Shown here: in pieces, positions 22,602-32,549 of the stretch
Numbering within the stretch: position 1 is the stretch's first letter
Layout: each line of letters opens with the position of its first letter
Source of the DNA: Pegea sp. RAD2-039
Taxonomy: Eukaryota > Chordata > Thaliacea > Salpida > Salpidae
Reading direction: 5' to 3'
Assembly (NCBI GenBank): GCA_034620365.1
Contig: JAQGEQ010000213.1
Span: 248,001 to 312,000 of the forward strand
Length of the DNA stretch: 64,000 nt
Translations under genes and position numbers: made by a program
Notes under the pieces: model-generated
Database searches by the model: none
The model's input: only the letters and a program-made list of their open reading frames with translations
What the model was told of the DNA's origin: nothing

Positions 22602-24660
22602 ATAATTTCTGCTGTGGAAACTATTAGTTGTGCTGAAATATTTTAAGTATAGATTAATTTGATAGTTACTTCAATATTATTATTTTTTCAATGCTTGAAT
22701 AAATTCCTGTATCGAAAACTATTTTTATTATATATTGTTATTATCCTAAACGCTAGTTGAGTAAGAGAACTTTAATATGAAATACTGCCTGTGTAGGTTC
22801 GAATCTCACTTAGAAAGCTGTGTCGAGAAGTTAATTGAGTTGATTTTAACTCTTGAGCTAATACCAAAATTCAAGAGAATATTTCTCTCAAACTTATATT
22901 GCGCTACGTCCTATTAGGACGTTCCTAAAAGGTTTCCTTGTACTCCAACGTTCATGTATTTTTCCTACCTGGTGCTTTTGACATCTTTGCGCCACGGCTA
23001 AGACGGCTCGCTCGTGCCCTGGACAGCCTATAAGAAGAATCGCTACTGTGAGCTCTAGGTTTCATCCTTCTCTTTGGTTCTGATGCAGATACTAGCGGCA
23101 TCATTCACCCATGGTTGAAGAAGATACTTTCTTTGCTCGATAAATAGCGTAATAGAGTGCAGTATAATCCTTGATGACGAGGCGAGATTCGAACCCACGC
23201 TTACACAACACAATAAATTAGTAGCCAATCGACCAGTAGATTGTTTAGTCAGTTCTTTGTGTATGTATAAATACAGAGAATAGTATCATTGAACGAATAA
23301 CTTAGCTGTGTAAGGGAATAAGTTCATTTGTAAAAGTTGCTCTTTCATTATTAGAACCAAACCGGTTAAATAATTGCTGCCAATGATATACAATATAGAT
23401 TTAAATATAACTTTCTAACAGATTTTAAAAATTGATATAAACATAAATTAGCTATTAGAAAATTAAATTTGTATATACCGTGTATTTAACTTGAGATTTT
23501 TTTCGCTCTTGCATAGGGTTTTCATGGATAAAAGTCAAGAATTTTTATTGGCGTCTTGGTTATACACAATTTTATGATTGAAAGGAATTGAGTTGACTGT
23601 TAAAAATTATAATCCGTTCTAAAAATTTAGTTTTATGATTTAAGAAAGTTTCTGAAAAAAAATTAAGGAAAAACTCACGTAGATATAAAAAATCTCTAAA
23701 ATAATTTTAATTTCGATTACATTCAAGTTTTTCTGGTGCTTGATAAATTTAATAAATTTAAGATAAAAATAGTTTCGTGGATTAACTTTGTTGCAAAAAA
23801 ATAAAATTGCTACTTGTTATCTCACATTAGACTAAATTAACTCAAAACTTAAACAAATCCATTGACTAAACCGTAGTAAAAAATGACATAGAGAAATAAT
23901 AGAATTTTATCAAACTGTGTAGTTGTAAAAATGTAAAAACTTTTTTGGTAATATAATTTTTATAGAATATTTAGAAATATTTTTGTAAAAAAATTGCAAA
24001 TCAAAATTTTCGAAAAATTGTAAATCAAAACTTTTTTCTGTAAAGTTCATTATTTTTGTATACCATTTTAGTTTAAAAATGTTTTCTAATTATGTTTATA
24101 TATACATTTGTATCGGCCGAATTCTTTGTTTATATAGTAATTTAAAGCGAAACCATTTTTGTCAACTGTAATCTCTTTATTTGGTTCTTTACTTAATTTA
24201 GAAGATTATAGCAACAATGTTAACAGAAACAGTTCCAAATAAGGAACGAAAAAAGGGACTATTTATAGTTACAAGTCTTCTGTATTTTATTATTTTTATT
24301 ACTTTCTGCTTAGTTCAAGATTGTTTTGAATTAATTTATTAGTACTTTTTTAATTTATCATTGATATAATCACTTTCTGAAATAAAATTGTATCTTGTAG
24401 TTGATGCTTATCATTACTTTTGTTTATATTGAAAAATGTATGAAGATATTGATAAACTACAGACTATATCCAACAATAATTTTTTAGAAATAATAATAAA
24501 AAAGATAAATATTTATGTTTATAATTTATATAATGTATATAATTATTTTTATGGAAACACTTTTTTCTATTTCCATCTTTTTTTGTGTGTTTGAAATATT
24601 TTTTGCAATTCATAATAAGACATATGTGAAAATATTAAATACTTTTCATTTACAGCTTAA
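22602..24660. other. Intergenic with a SINE-like repeat
   Basis: AT-rich spacer after RARS2, with a possible poly(A) signal (AATAAA) near 22697. The segment at about 22750-23240 differs clearly in composition and is listed separately. The rest shows nothing recognisable. Confidence 0.6.
22750..23240. mobile_element. SINE-like element with tRNA-like promoter boxes at both ends, facing inwards
   Basis: At the left, TAGTTGAGTAAG (22754-22765) and GGTTCGAATCT (22796-22806) look like pol III A and B boxes at tRNA-like spacing. At the right the same B box occurs in reverse (AGATTCGAACC, 23185-23195) with a reversed A-box-like TGGTCGATTGGCTA (minus strand, 23235-23222). The roughly 400 bases between are GC-richer than the surroundings. 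I could not fold either head into a full tRNA cloverleaf, so I call it a tRNA-derived repeat, not a tRNA gene. The right half has a diverged relative at 40.36-40.54 kb. Confidence 0.6.
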
Positions 24661-26277
24661 ATGGCAGACAATATTCACTTAAATCACTGTAACAGTTGTT
24701 TTTTATCAAATTGTAGTTTTAAGAAACATTGTCCTTTTATTATTTGTGAATATGGATGTGGCTTATATTTTCATCAATGTAAAGCTCTGGATCATCAAAT
24801 TTGTTGTGTGAAATATAAGCGGCCTTGTATCAACTTTTTCTATGGATGCTCTCTTCTGTTAAACACAGAGCAACTACGAAATCACCTTCCAAAGTGCTCT
24901 GCTGGAACTGTTATTTGTACAATGGAATGGAATAGAAGACCATCTATTAGAACAAATGATGTTGATTTCATACCTAGCTCATTATCTAAGAACAATTTCA
25001 GTTTAATCACTACTTTAAAAGATCAGCATATATTATTTGAATCTGCAATTAAATCTCAAAATATGAAGTCTTATGCAGAAGAAATAATAAAAGAGTATAA
25101 TATGAAGATTTTGGTAGTAAGTTTTGATCCTGTAGAATCTAAAGATTCACATGTAGCTTCATCTAAGAAACTACTTTGTCATACTTCAAAAACTAGACAG
25201 CTACCTACAAGTTTTTATAGGTTTGATTTTTGTGAAAACTTGATGTATGGATCAAAATTAACTCGTAGGACATACACTGATGTAGCATGTGATACTAGTG
25301 ATCTTGTAACTGATCTAAGTAATTTTCAAAGTCTTTATCCAAAAGCTGAAGTTGAAAAAAATGAGCATTTTTTGGCTACTTTGTTGACAGTTATAAAAAA
25401 TGAGCATTTTTATAATAGAAATCCCATATCTGAATCTTATTGCATGAATCACTTTGTTAGGATGGTAAGTACTCAAACATTTCCATGTGATTTGTTAGAA
25501 ATTGATGTAAGCAAGTTTTCTCTTCCCTTAGAAGAAACTTTTTTTGATGACTCCATGAAAAGTGATATATCATTTGTCATTCAAAAAGCTCATAACAATT
25601 TTTACTATTCTAAAATGGTTTTAGATAGTACAATGGAATGCTTATCAAGAATTGTAACCAACACTAACAACATGTTTAGCTACATGTGTGGACAAATTTT
25701 CAGACGTGATGAATTTTGTTGGCATTATCAAAATTGTCATTGTGACTTTTATGGCGGTTTAGATAACTGGATTGAACAATCATGTCCATATAGCAATTAT
25801 GGTTGCAAATTTAAGCAACATCGTTTTTTACCTAATTCACATAATTGTGAGCTTGCATTTAATGCTGATAGAAGTTGCATTGTACTACGTGAAAATGAAA
25901 ATTTCTTTCAAAATCAACCAGTTTCTTCTCTTTTATATCTTCCTGTGGAAATAATTGAAAATATAATATTTTATCTTGATAGTTATTCAATTGGCCAATT
26001 AATGCTTACATGTACATATCTTAAAAATCTATGTTTAACGTTTTTAAAAAATCGTGGAATCGTTGATGTAGTTTGGAAGAAAAGGGAGTTTTCTAATGGC
26101 TACAAGACCTGGCAAATTGATAAATACAAATGGTTTTTTAGTAATTCAATTAGTCCAATTAAGAAATGGATTTTTAAGGAACAGCCATCAATGGCCAATC
26201 ATGTTAATAATTGTCCATATGCTGTGAAAAGTTATGCTTCAAAATATTATAAACCTGTGAAAGTTGTTGGGTTTTAA
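24661..26277 (+). CDS. FBXO30: F-box protein with TRAF-type zinc finger (FBXO30/FBXO40-like)
   Basis: Probable substrate receptor of an SCF ubiquitin ligase. It is a single frame of 538 codons. The N-terminal 90 residues are Cys/His-rich (HCNSCFLSNCSF, CEYGCGLYFHQCK, CINFFYGCSLLLN, LRNHLPKCSAGTVIC), matching the TRAF-type zinc-finger head of FBXO30/40. A second Cys/His block lies at about 340-395 (CGQIFRRDEFCWHYQNCHCDF). The F-box starts near 420 (LLYLPVEIIENIIFYLD, then LMLTCTYLKNLC). The C-terminal block KWIFKEQPSMANHVNNCPY is typical of this pair. It is shorter than human FBXO30 (about 745) because the middle is reduced. I cannot separate FBXO30 from FBXO40; one ancestral copy is likely. 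A strong acceptor-like site (TTTCATTTACAG) ends at 24655, five bases before the ATG. Confidence 0.88.
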   Translation: MADNIHLNHCNSCFLSNCSFKKHCPFIICEYGCGLYFHQCKALDHQICCVKYKRPCINFFYGCSLLLNTEQLRNHLPKCSAGTVICTMEWNRRPSIRTNDVDFIPSSLSKNNFSLITTLKDQHILFESAIKSQNMKSYAEEIIKEYNMKILVVSFDPVESKDSHVASSKKLLCHTSKTRQLPTSFYRFDFCENLMYGSKLTRRTYTDVACDTSDLVTDLSNFQSLYPKAEVEKNEHFLATLLTVIKNEHFYNRNPISESYCMNHFVRMVSTQTFPCDLLEIDVSKFSLPLEETFFDDSMKSDISFVIQKAHNNFYYSKMVLDSTMECLSRIVTNTNNMFSYMCGQIFRRDEFCWHYQNCHCDFYGGLDNWIEQSCPYSNYGCKFKQHRFLPNSHNCELAFNADRSCIVLRENENFFQNQPVSSLLYLPVEIIENIIFYLDSYSIGQLMLTCTYLKNLCLTFLKNRGIVDVVWKKREFSNGYKTWQIDKYKWFFSNSISPIKKWIFKEQPSMANHVNNCPYAVKSYASKYYKPVKVVGF

Positions 26278-29057
26278 ATGAAACTTTTTAACTAAATCTG
26301 CAATTTAATTTTCTTCTTTTTGGATAGAGTCATTATCATCTACTTTTTTGTCCAATAACTTTTTAATGGAAATTTTGCTTTGGAACAAAAAGAAAACAAA
26401 TCAAAAGCAATCAATTAACTATTTCTTCATCTTTTGTCAACTTCTTTGTTTGATCTCTGCCTCATTGTGAAACTGAAATAAAAGTCTTCAAAAAACATTT
26501 GATTAAATTTTTTTTATTACTAGCACTGAATGGCTTAGTAATTTAAAACTAGGTTTTTCTTTTTGTTAAAAAATCCTTTTATTCTCAATAAAACTTTCAA
26601 TAGTCAAGTTAAAAAATCTTTTTTTCAGCCGAATTAGGAAAATCTTTAAATTTTAATACGAGCTTACCTCAAATCTCACTCTGATCAATTTTTTATTGTT
26701 AAAAATATATTATCACCTCTGCTCAAATAGCCTAATAATGGTTTAATCAAATTAGCCAATTACAAATTTCTTTAATTCATACATTTTACAAACATACAAC
26801 CTAGTATTTTTAGAAAGCAGGACTAACACCAGCTTCTCAAGTATATCTTTTGCTAGACCAACAGTTCTTTTAGGCTCATGATTACTTAGGTTAACAATAA
26901 ATAGGTTAAATAAATAACGATTGCTTTTTTACTTCTCGTTAAGCTCTATTGAGTATTTTATATGTTTAGTATTGATGTGTGGAGCAACTTTTGTTCTAAT
27001 GCGGTGGAAAAAGGTGCCATCCGTAATTTAGAAAGTTTACTTTAATTTAAATATAATTTACAAAAATTAAAGAAAACTATTTTTGTAAAACTGTATGACG
27101 TATATTATCATTACAATTACAAATCATAAAAAAGTGTTTATTATAAATCTAAGATATCATCTGAAAAAAATAATTTTGAAAATTCAAATTGTTTTATTAT
27201 AAAAAATTCTTTTTTCGCAAAAAAACCCGTGATACAATTTTATATAATCATTATAGAAGTGTTAGGTTATAAGTGTAATTTATACATTTTTTTCAATCTA
27301 TTTTTCTTATCTTAAAATGGAAATTTTTTAAAGGCTATAATTAAAAGCGATAATTTTACCAGTAAATAATTAAAACTTTTATATTATAAAGTATTAATAA
27401 ACGAACTAAAAGTTCAAAGAAATTTAGAACAGCAAAGTAGTTTTGTTATGTCCATAGAAGATTTAATATGTGTATGAAACTTGTAAGAGATAGTTTAATA
27501 GAGCCCAAAAAACTACAATTAATAGTGTAACTAAAGTAAAGTTAGAGCTTCGTTTTCTAAACAGAGTAAATGAATAAATTCTATTGATTATTTTATTCAA
27601 TTATTTTTCAGTATGCAAATATATTAAAGTACTCTATCTTGAGAGATGTAAAAGTGCATGCTCGCTTTTATTAATCTAATTAGATTCTTTTTTTGTCTAA
27701 TCTTTATGACAATTTCTTAAGTCTAGAAAATACCTAAGGTATTACAAACATATATTTTATCTAGTTACGTTATTTCCTGTATTTTGTGTTGTTTTAACTA
27801 TTTTGTATATGATAAAATTGCTGAAATCCATTATGTGACTTGTTATTCTACTTAAGTTGTAGATCTTATATGGGTTTACCTGTTGAAAAAATATTTTGTT
27901 TGTAGTGATTGAACACTTCTAGAATTTTGCCATTAATTTTGATATGTATATGATGATTTTTCTACCTTAATTTAAAACTTTAAGTTTCTTTTTAGTAAAT
28001 TGCTTATTTTTAAAAGCAATTATTTTTACATTTTAAATCACTTTTTTAAAGCACAATATCATTTGATAAATGATATTAAAATGTTAAAACTAAATTCCTT
28101 ATTTACAAAAAAGGATAAATATAATATAAGGTTGTGTTGTTAAAAAATTAAAGTTGATTAATCTATTTTTAATTATTAGCTGTAGCAACTTTGTAATCAC
28201 ATGATAGTGTAATCTTTTATTTTACTTGCATAAGTTAGAAAAGTTCTTTCTTTAAGGAACTAGTTAAGTATCCATTGTATAAGTAAGGACTTTTTTTACT
28301 AGATTTCAATTATCATGAACTTATTTGGTTTATTATTTGTTTATTTTGTTTTTGAGAATCTTTTTTCTTCTGTCCATTTAGTTTTGCATTATAACACCAA
28401 TATTTTCAAAATAAGTTGATTAGCCCTAGATTTTTATAATTTTTTATTTATTTTATTAAAAATTTTTATGTATAACATTTAAATATAGTTGTTTGATATT
28501 TTACATTTTTAATCATTGGCAACTGCAAACATTACCAATTTTTTTATTGATTTAGTTTTGAATGATCAAGTTTGAATAATTGCAAAATATAAGGAAATTA
28601 TGCTTAATATAAAAGTTAGAAGTATGTAAATATGTTGAATTGTCAATATTAATATTTCAGAAATATTTTGAAGTTTGACCTTTATTAATTTAAAATAAGT
28701 GAGAATTTTGCTTGTTATTTTTATGTACATTTAATTTATTACTTAAGTTAGAAAAGTAAAAACTAATTAGTTATATGAAATTAGGTAGACTTGTTGATAG
28801 TTTTATATCACTGCTATTTTACATAAGCTAATAATGTTGTTTAAGTTTTTAATTGCTATAAACTTTTTTGTTTTGAAATTTCTTTTAAAACTATAGTCAT
28901 AAATCATGTTTACATTTAATATTATAAAAAGTTTGAAAACATTTTAATCTTTATATTATTTTTCTAGTTTGTGGGTTATTTGTACTACTTGTTTGTGTAA
29001 CCTTTGTATTGAATACTTTTTGTATTTACATTTAATCTAAAGAAACAAATATTTAAA
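26278..29057. other. Intergenic, no gene seen
   Basis: About 2.8 kb of AT-rich DNA. Two short perfect inverted repeats lie close together at 27998-28021 and 28055-28077. I see no coding or RNA gene. Confidence 0.55.
28055..28077. repeat. Perfect inverted repeat, 10-bp arms and 3-base loop
   Basis: AATATCATTT (28055-28064), loop GAT, then its exact reverse complement (28068-28077). A weaker 8-bp hairpin (AATTGCTT / AAGCAATT) sits about 50 bases upstream at 27998-28021. With this base composition such repeats arise by chance fairly often, so function is unproven. Confidence 0.7.
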
Positions 29058-30245
29058 ATGAGTTTTAATTTGGCAAGCTATAATCTTGAACAAAACAAAG
29101 AGGTTTTGTTTGCCAACTTCAACCAAGACTGTTCTGCCTTAGCTGTGGCAACTAAAAAAGGTTATCGTCTTTATTCCTTGAATTCAGTTGAAAATGTTGA
29201 ACTTATCTATGATAATAATGAAGAAACAACTAATATTTATTTAATTGATCGACTTTTTTCAAGTAGCTTGATTGCTATGGTCAGCATCCATTCTCCAAGA
29301 CGACTGAAAGTTTGTCATTTTAGAAAAAGATCAGAAATTTGTAATTTCAGTTATGTCAATTCAATTTTAGCAATAAAAACAAACAGACTTCGTTTAGTAG
29401 TTGTTCTTGAAGGAAGGATTATTATACATAGCATTAGAGACATGAAAGTTTTACATACAATAACTGATACACCGAGTAACCCTAAAGGTTTATGTTGCTT
29501 AAGTCCTGATGATGAAAATTCTTACTTTACATATCCTGCAAGCACTATCACTGGAGATATTCAACTTTTTGATGCTACAACTCTTAAAGGAGTTTGTATG
29601 ATAAGTGCACATGATAGTCCAGTTGCAGCTATGGCCTTCAACTCAACAGCACAAAAGCTAGCTACAGCCTCAGATAAGGGCACAGTTATCAGAGTTTTTG
29701 GAATTCCATCTGGTCAAAAGATTTTTCAGTTTAGAAGAGGCTTAAAACGTTGTGTTTCCATTGGATCACTTGCTTTTAGTCCTGATTCTATGTTTCTATG
29801 TGTCTCTAGTAATACAGAAACTATCCATATTTTTAAACTTGAAAATCAACAACTAGCTGAACAAGCAGCTGATGAATGTAGCACTTGGGGAGGATTTTTA
29901 CGAAGTTATCTTCCTACCCCAGTTTCTGAAGTATTAGCACAGGATCGAGACTTTGCTACTGTCATGTTATCTAAAGATAATAATAAGAGAATTGTTTGTG
30001 GAATTACAGTAATTCAAAATGTGTCTTATATTCTAGTGGTTGATGATACTGGTATGCTATATGTATATACTTTAGATATACATGAAGGCGGTGAATGTCC
30101 GTTGCTGCATCAACACATGCTGGGCAACATCAAATCTGCATCTGATAAAGACTCTCATGTTTTTCCATCAACTTCTAGTCATGATCCTCACTTTCATACT
30201 GTTACACCTGAAGCTGGTGAAGATGAAATTCTTGCAAAAGAATGA
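29058..30245 (+). CDS. WIPI2: WIPI2-type PROPPIN (Atg18 family)
   Basis: WD40-repeat protein that binds PI3P on the forming autophagosome and recruits ATG16L1. Intact frame of 395 codons. It starts with a blade read as FANFNQDCSALAVATKKGYRLY. The defining PI3P-binding FRRG motif occurs at about residue 224 in IFQFRRGLKRC, after LATASDKGTVIRVFGIPSGQ. The next blade reads SLAFSPDSMFLCVSSNTETIHIF. The segment CSTWGGFLRSYLPTPVSEV matches the hydrophobic membrane-inserting loop region of WIPI1/2. The C-terminus is a short Ser/Asp-rich tail, shorter than the human tail (WIPI2 about 454 residues). WIPI1 is the alternative if the organism has only one WIPI1/2 gene. The coding region has no introns. 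Confidence 0.92.
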   Translation: MSFNLASYNLEQNKEVLFANFNQDCSALAVATKKGYRLYSLNSVENVELIYDNNEETTNIYLIDRLFSSSLIAMVSIHSPRRLKVCHFRKRSEICNFSYVNSILAIKTNRLRLVVVLEGRIIIHSIRDMKVLHTITDTPSNPKGLCCLSPDDENSYFTYPASTITGDIQLFDATTLKGVCMISAHDSPVAAMAFNSTAQKLATASDKGTVIRVFGIPSGQKIFQFRRGLKRCVSIGSLAFSPDSMFLCVSSNTETIHIFKLENQQLAEQAADECSTWGGFLRSYLPTPVSEVLAQDRDFATVMLSKDNNKRIVCGITVIQNVSYILVVDDTGMLYVYTLDIHEGGECPLLHQHMLGNIKSASDKDSHVFPSTSSHDPHFHTVTPEAGEDEILAKE

Positions 30246-32549
30246 GCTTTGAATTTTCACTTCCAACTTTTCTTATTTTCTCACTTCTTAATATTTCTCT
30301 TCATAATTTTTTCAACTGGTAACTTTATTAATTTACTCTTAAAAACGGTAAAGTTTTTTGCATATGCTTATTTCAGAACCATATACTGGATTTGCTTCAG
30401 GTGTTTTCTTGAACATGACAAAGATGAAAAGTTTGTTCTATTTGTATTCTGTTTCTATTTTTTTTCAAATTTTGTGGATATTAAGTTTCTATTTTCAGAT
30501 TAAGTTTGCATAATGAGACTTATTCAACATTTTTTAAAGGTTTAAAGTATCACTGAAATAATTCTAAAGAAAAATAATTCACTCTTTTATGTACTACATT
30601 ACTAAACTTGCGAAAATGTGATATCAGCTTGATAAACGTCGATTTATCAGTTTTTTCTGATAAATTTGTTTACAGAACAATAAAAACAAAAAATATACGT
30701 CTGCAAGTACAACCGTAGTCTATTATTAATTTTAAGTTCGACGAAAATAAAAACTATTTAATTTCTTTACAAGCAGAAACTAACAATTTTTATTGTAGTA
30801 CAAATCAAATTATACTTTGAAAAAAATGTAATTTTTAATTCAGTGGAAAAAAACTCATTAAAAGCTATTTTCATCAATTCAGTTAAAACCAAAATTGAAG
30901 AATTTTTTATTCAAAATATGTATGCGCTCTATAATAAAGTTTCTTATCGAAATTTTAAATCTAATAAGATTGATTTTTAACTAATTTAAATCTTATTTTT
31001 TGAGAAGCGTGTTAACAAGTTTTGTAGCGTAATTTGTCAACACGTTCTAAATATCTTTGTTGTCATTTCATTAGAATCCTTATGTTAGAGCTAAGGAGGT
31101 TTTGAATTCAAGAAAGTGCACTTATAAATTCGATCTTTAAAAGTCTTAAAGACGATTTTTTGCGTAGCGAAGTATTTATATAAACTCAATTACTATATAT
31201 AAATTAATTTACTCGGTTTATCTGTTTTACGAAAATTAGAATGCTTACTTGCCAGTTATTATTAGTAACCTAATCGAAATTTAAAAAAGCTTTGACAAAT
31301 CATCAAAAAATTCTAATTTGATGGTTATCGAGTTTTAACTCGTTAAGTAATAGTTTAAAAATGTATAAAAGGTATTTCAATCGCCCCAATCATGGAATAT
31401 CTTTTGATTGAAAACAAAGTATATTATTCATTAAATATCTGTGCTTTCAGTTTTTGTGATAACATTTTATTTGTCGGAATAAATAAACATCAATTGTATC
31501 AAACTAATAATTACAATTTTTTGTTTAAAGTAAAAGTTATCATATAAAAGTATATAAGTTTTCACCCATTTATTTTTGAAATATGGGAACATAATGTTTT
31601 ATAACATAAATACTGTATAACATAAGCAGCAACAAAATTATGGAAATGTCCCTATTTTTAATAGCTACGTGAGAATTAGTTTACAATGATTATATTTAAA
31701 TAATGATATTACACTAATAAAATTACTATAAAATCTAAAGATATTTTTCATAATTTTGTTGCAATTTTTTTATAGATTAGTATAAATTTTGTCGCTTTAC
31801 TCATTTAGGTTCCTTGCAAAAGCGCGTATTTACGAACCTACTTTAATGGTAGGTACAGGCTTTTAGGAATGCTGTGTATTATAGTAATAAAAAAATCAAA
31901 TTTCAATCTACAATAAACAGAGTATTTCGATAAGAAATAATTTGAATCTTAATCGTTTCAATCAGAATATTTTTAATATTTAACGTTTTAAAATATATTG
32001 TGTACAGTTTTCTAGTTACAAGTAATGTTGCTTGAATTTTATTATAGCTTATTTTATCACTCTACAAGAAGTTTTAAAATGTTTTAAAAAAAATTATATC
32101 TGATGAATTTTTCAACACAATTTTATTTATTTTCTTAGCCATAAGTTGTCTTTGATTTAATAAAAATTTGTTTATTTTCTAATCGCGTTGTTTTATTAAA
32201 CTTCTGATTAAAAATACAATTTTGTCATATGAATAATCATATACTGATGTCAGGGCATAACAAATTTATTTAAGTTCCACAAAAACCAGCAAATGTTGTT
32301 ATACAATTTTTGGGGCTGCTATCTGTTTAATAATTAAATCATTATTTAAATCTTAATCGTTTGATAACATTGCATTTGCTTTCCTATTTATATAATTTTA
32401 ATTAAGAATATTTCTAAACTACGATAATTTTATTTTCTTGGATAATTATTTTTGTTTGTATTTACGTATTTAAAGTTTTGCAGATTTCTTTTGTGGTTAG
32501 CAAACGAAAAGTTATCTTCGGATTTTAGTTATCTTAACTGCTGAGAACT
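30246..32549. other. Intergenic, no gene seen
   Basis: AT-rich spacer. The 84-codon frame at 30249-30503 is Phe-rich translated UTR-like sequence with no family resemblance. A 9-bp inverted repeat with an all-T loop lies at 30642-30665. Confidence 0.55.
30642..30665. repeat. Inverted repeat with 9-bp arms and a T6 loop
   Basis: ATTTATCAG (30642-30650), TTTTTT, then CTGATAAAT (30657-30665). It is a perfect stem about 400 bases after the WIPI2 stop. It could be a structured 3' UTR or chance in AT-rich DNA. Confidence 0.65.

Noticed and set aside
22750-23240. Functional tRNA genes at the two B-box sites
   Set aside because: The B boxes are good, but I could not pair acceptor and anticodon stems on either side; a tRNA-derived repeat fits better.
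30249-30503. 84-codon frame right after the WIPI2 stop
   Set aside because: Phe/Leu-rich translation of T-rich DNA with no domain; best explained as 3' UTR.
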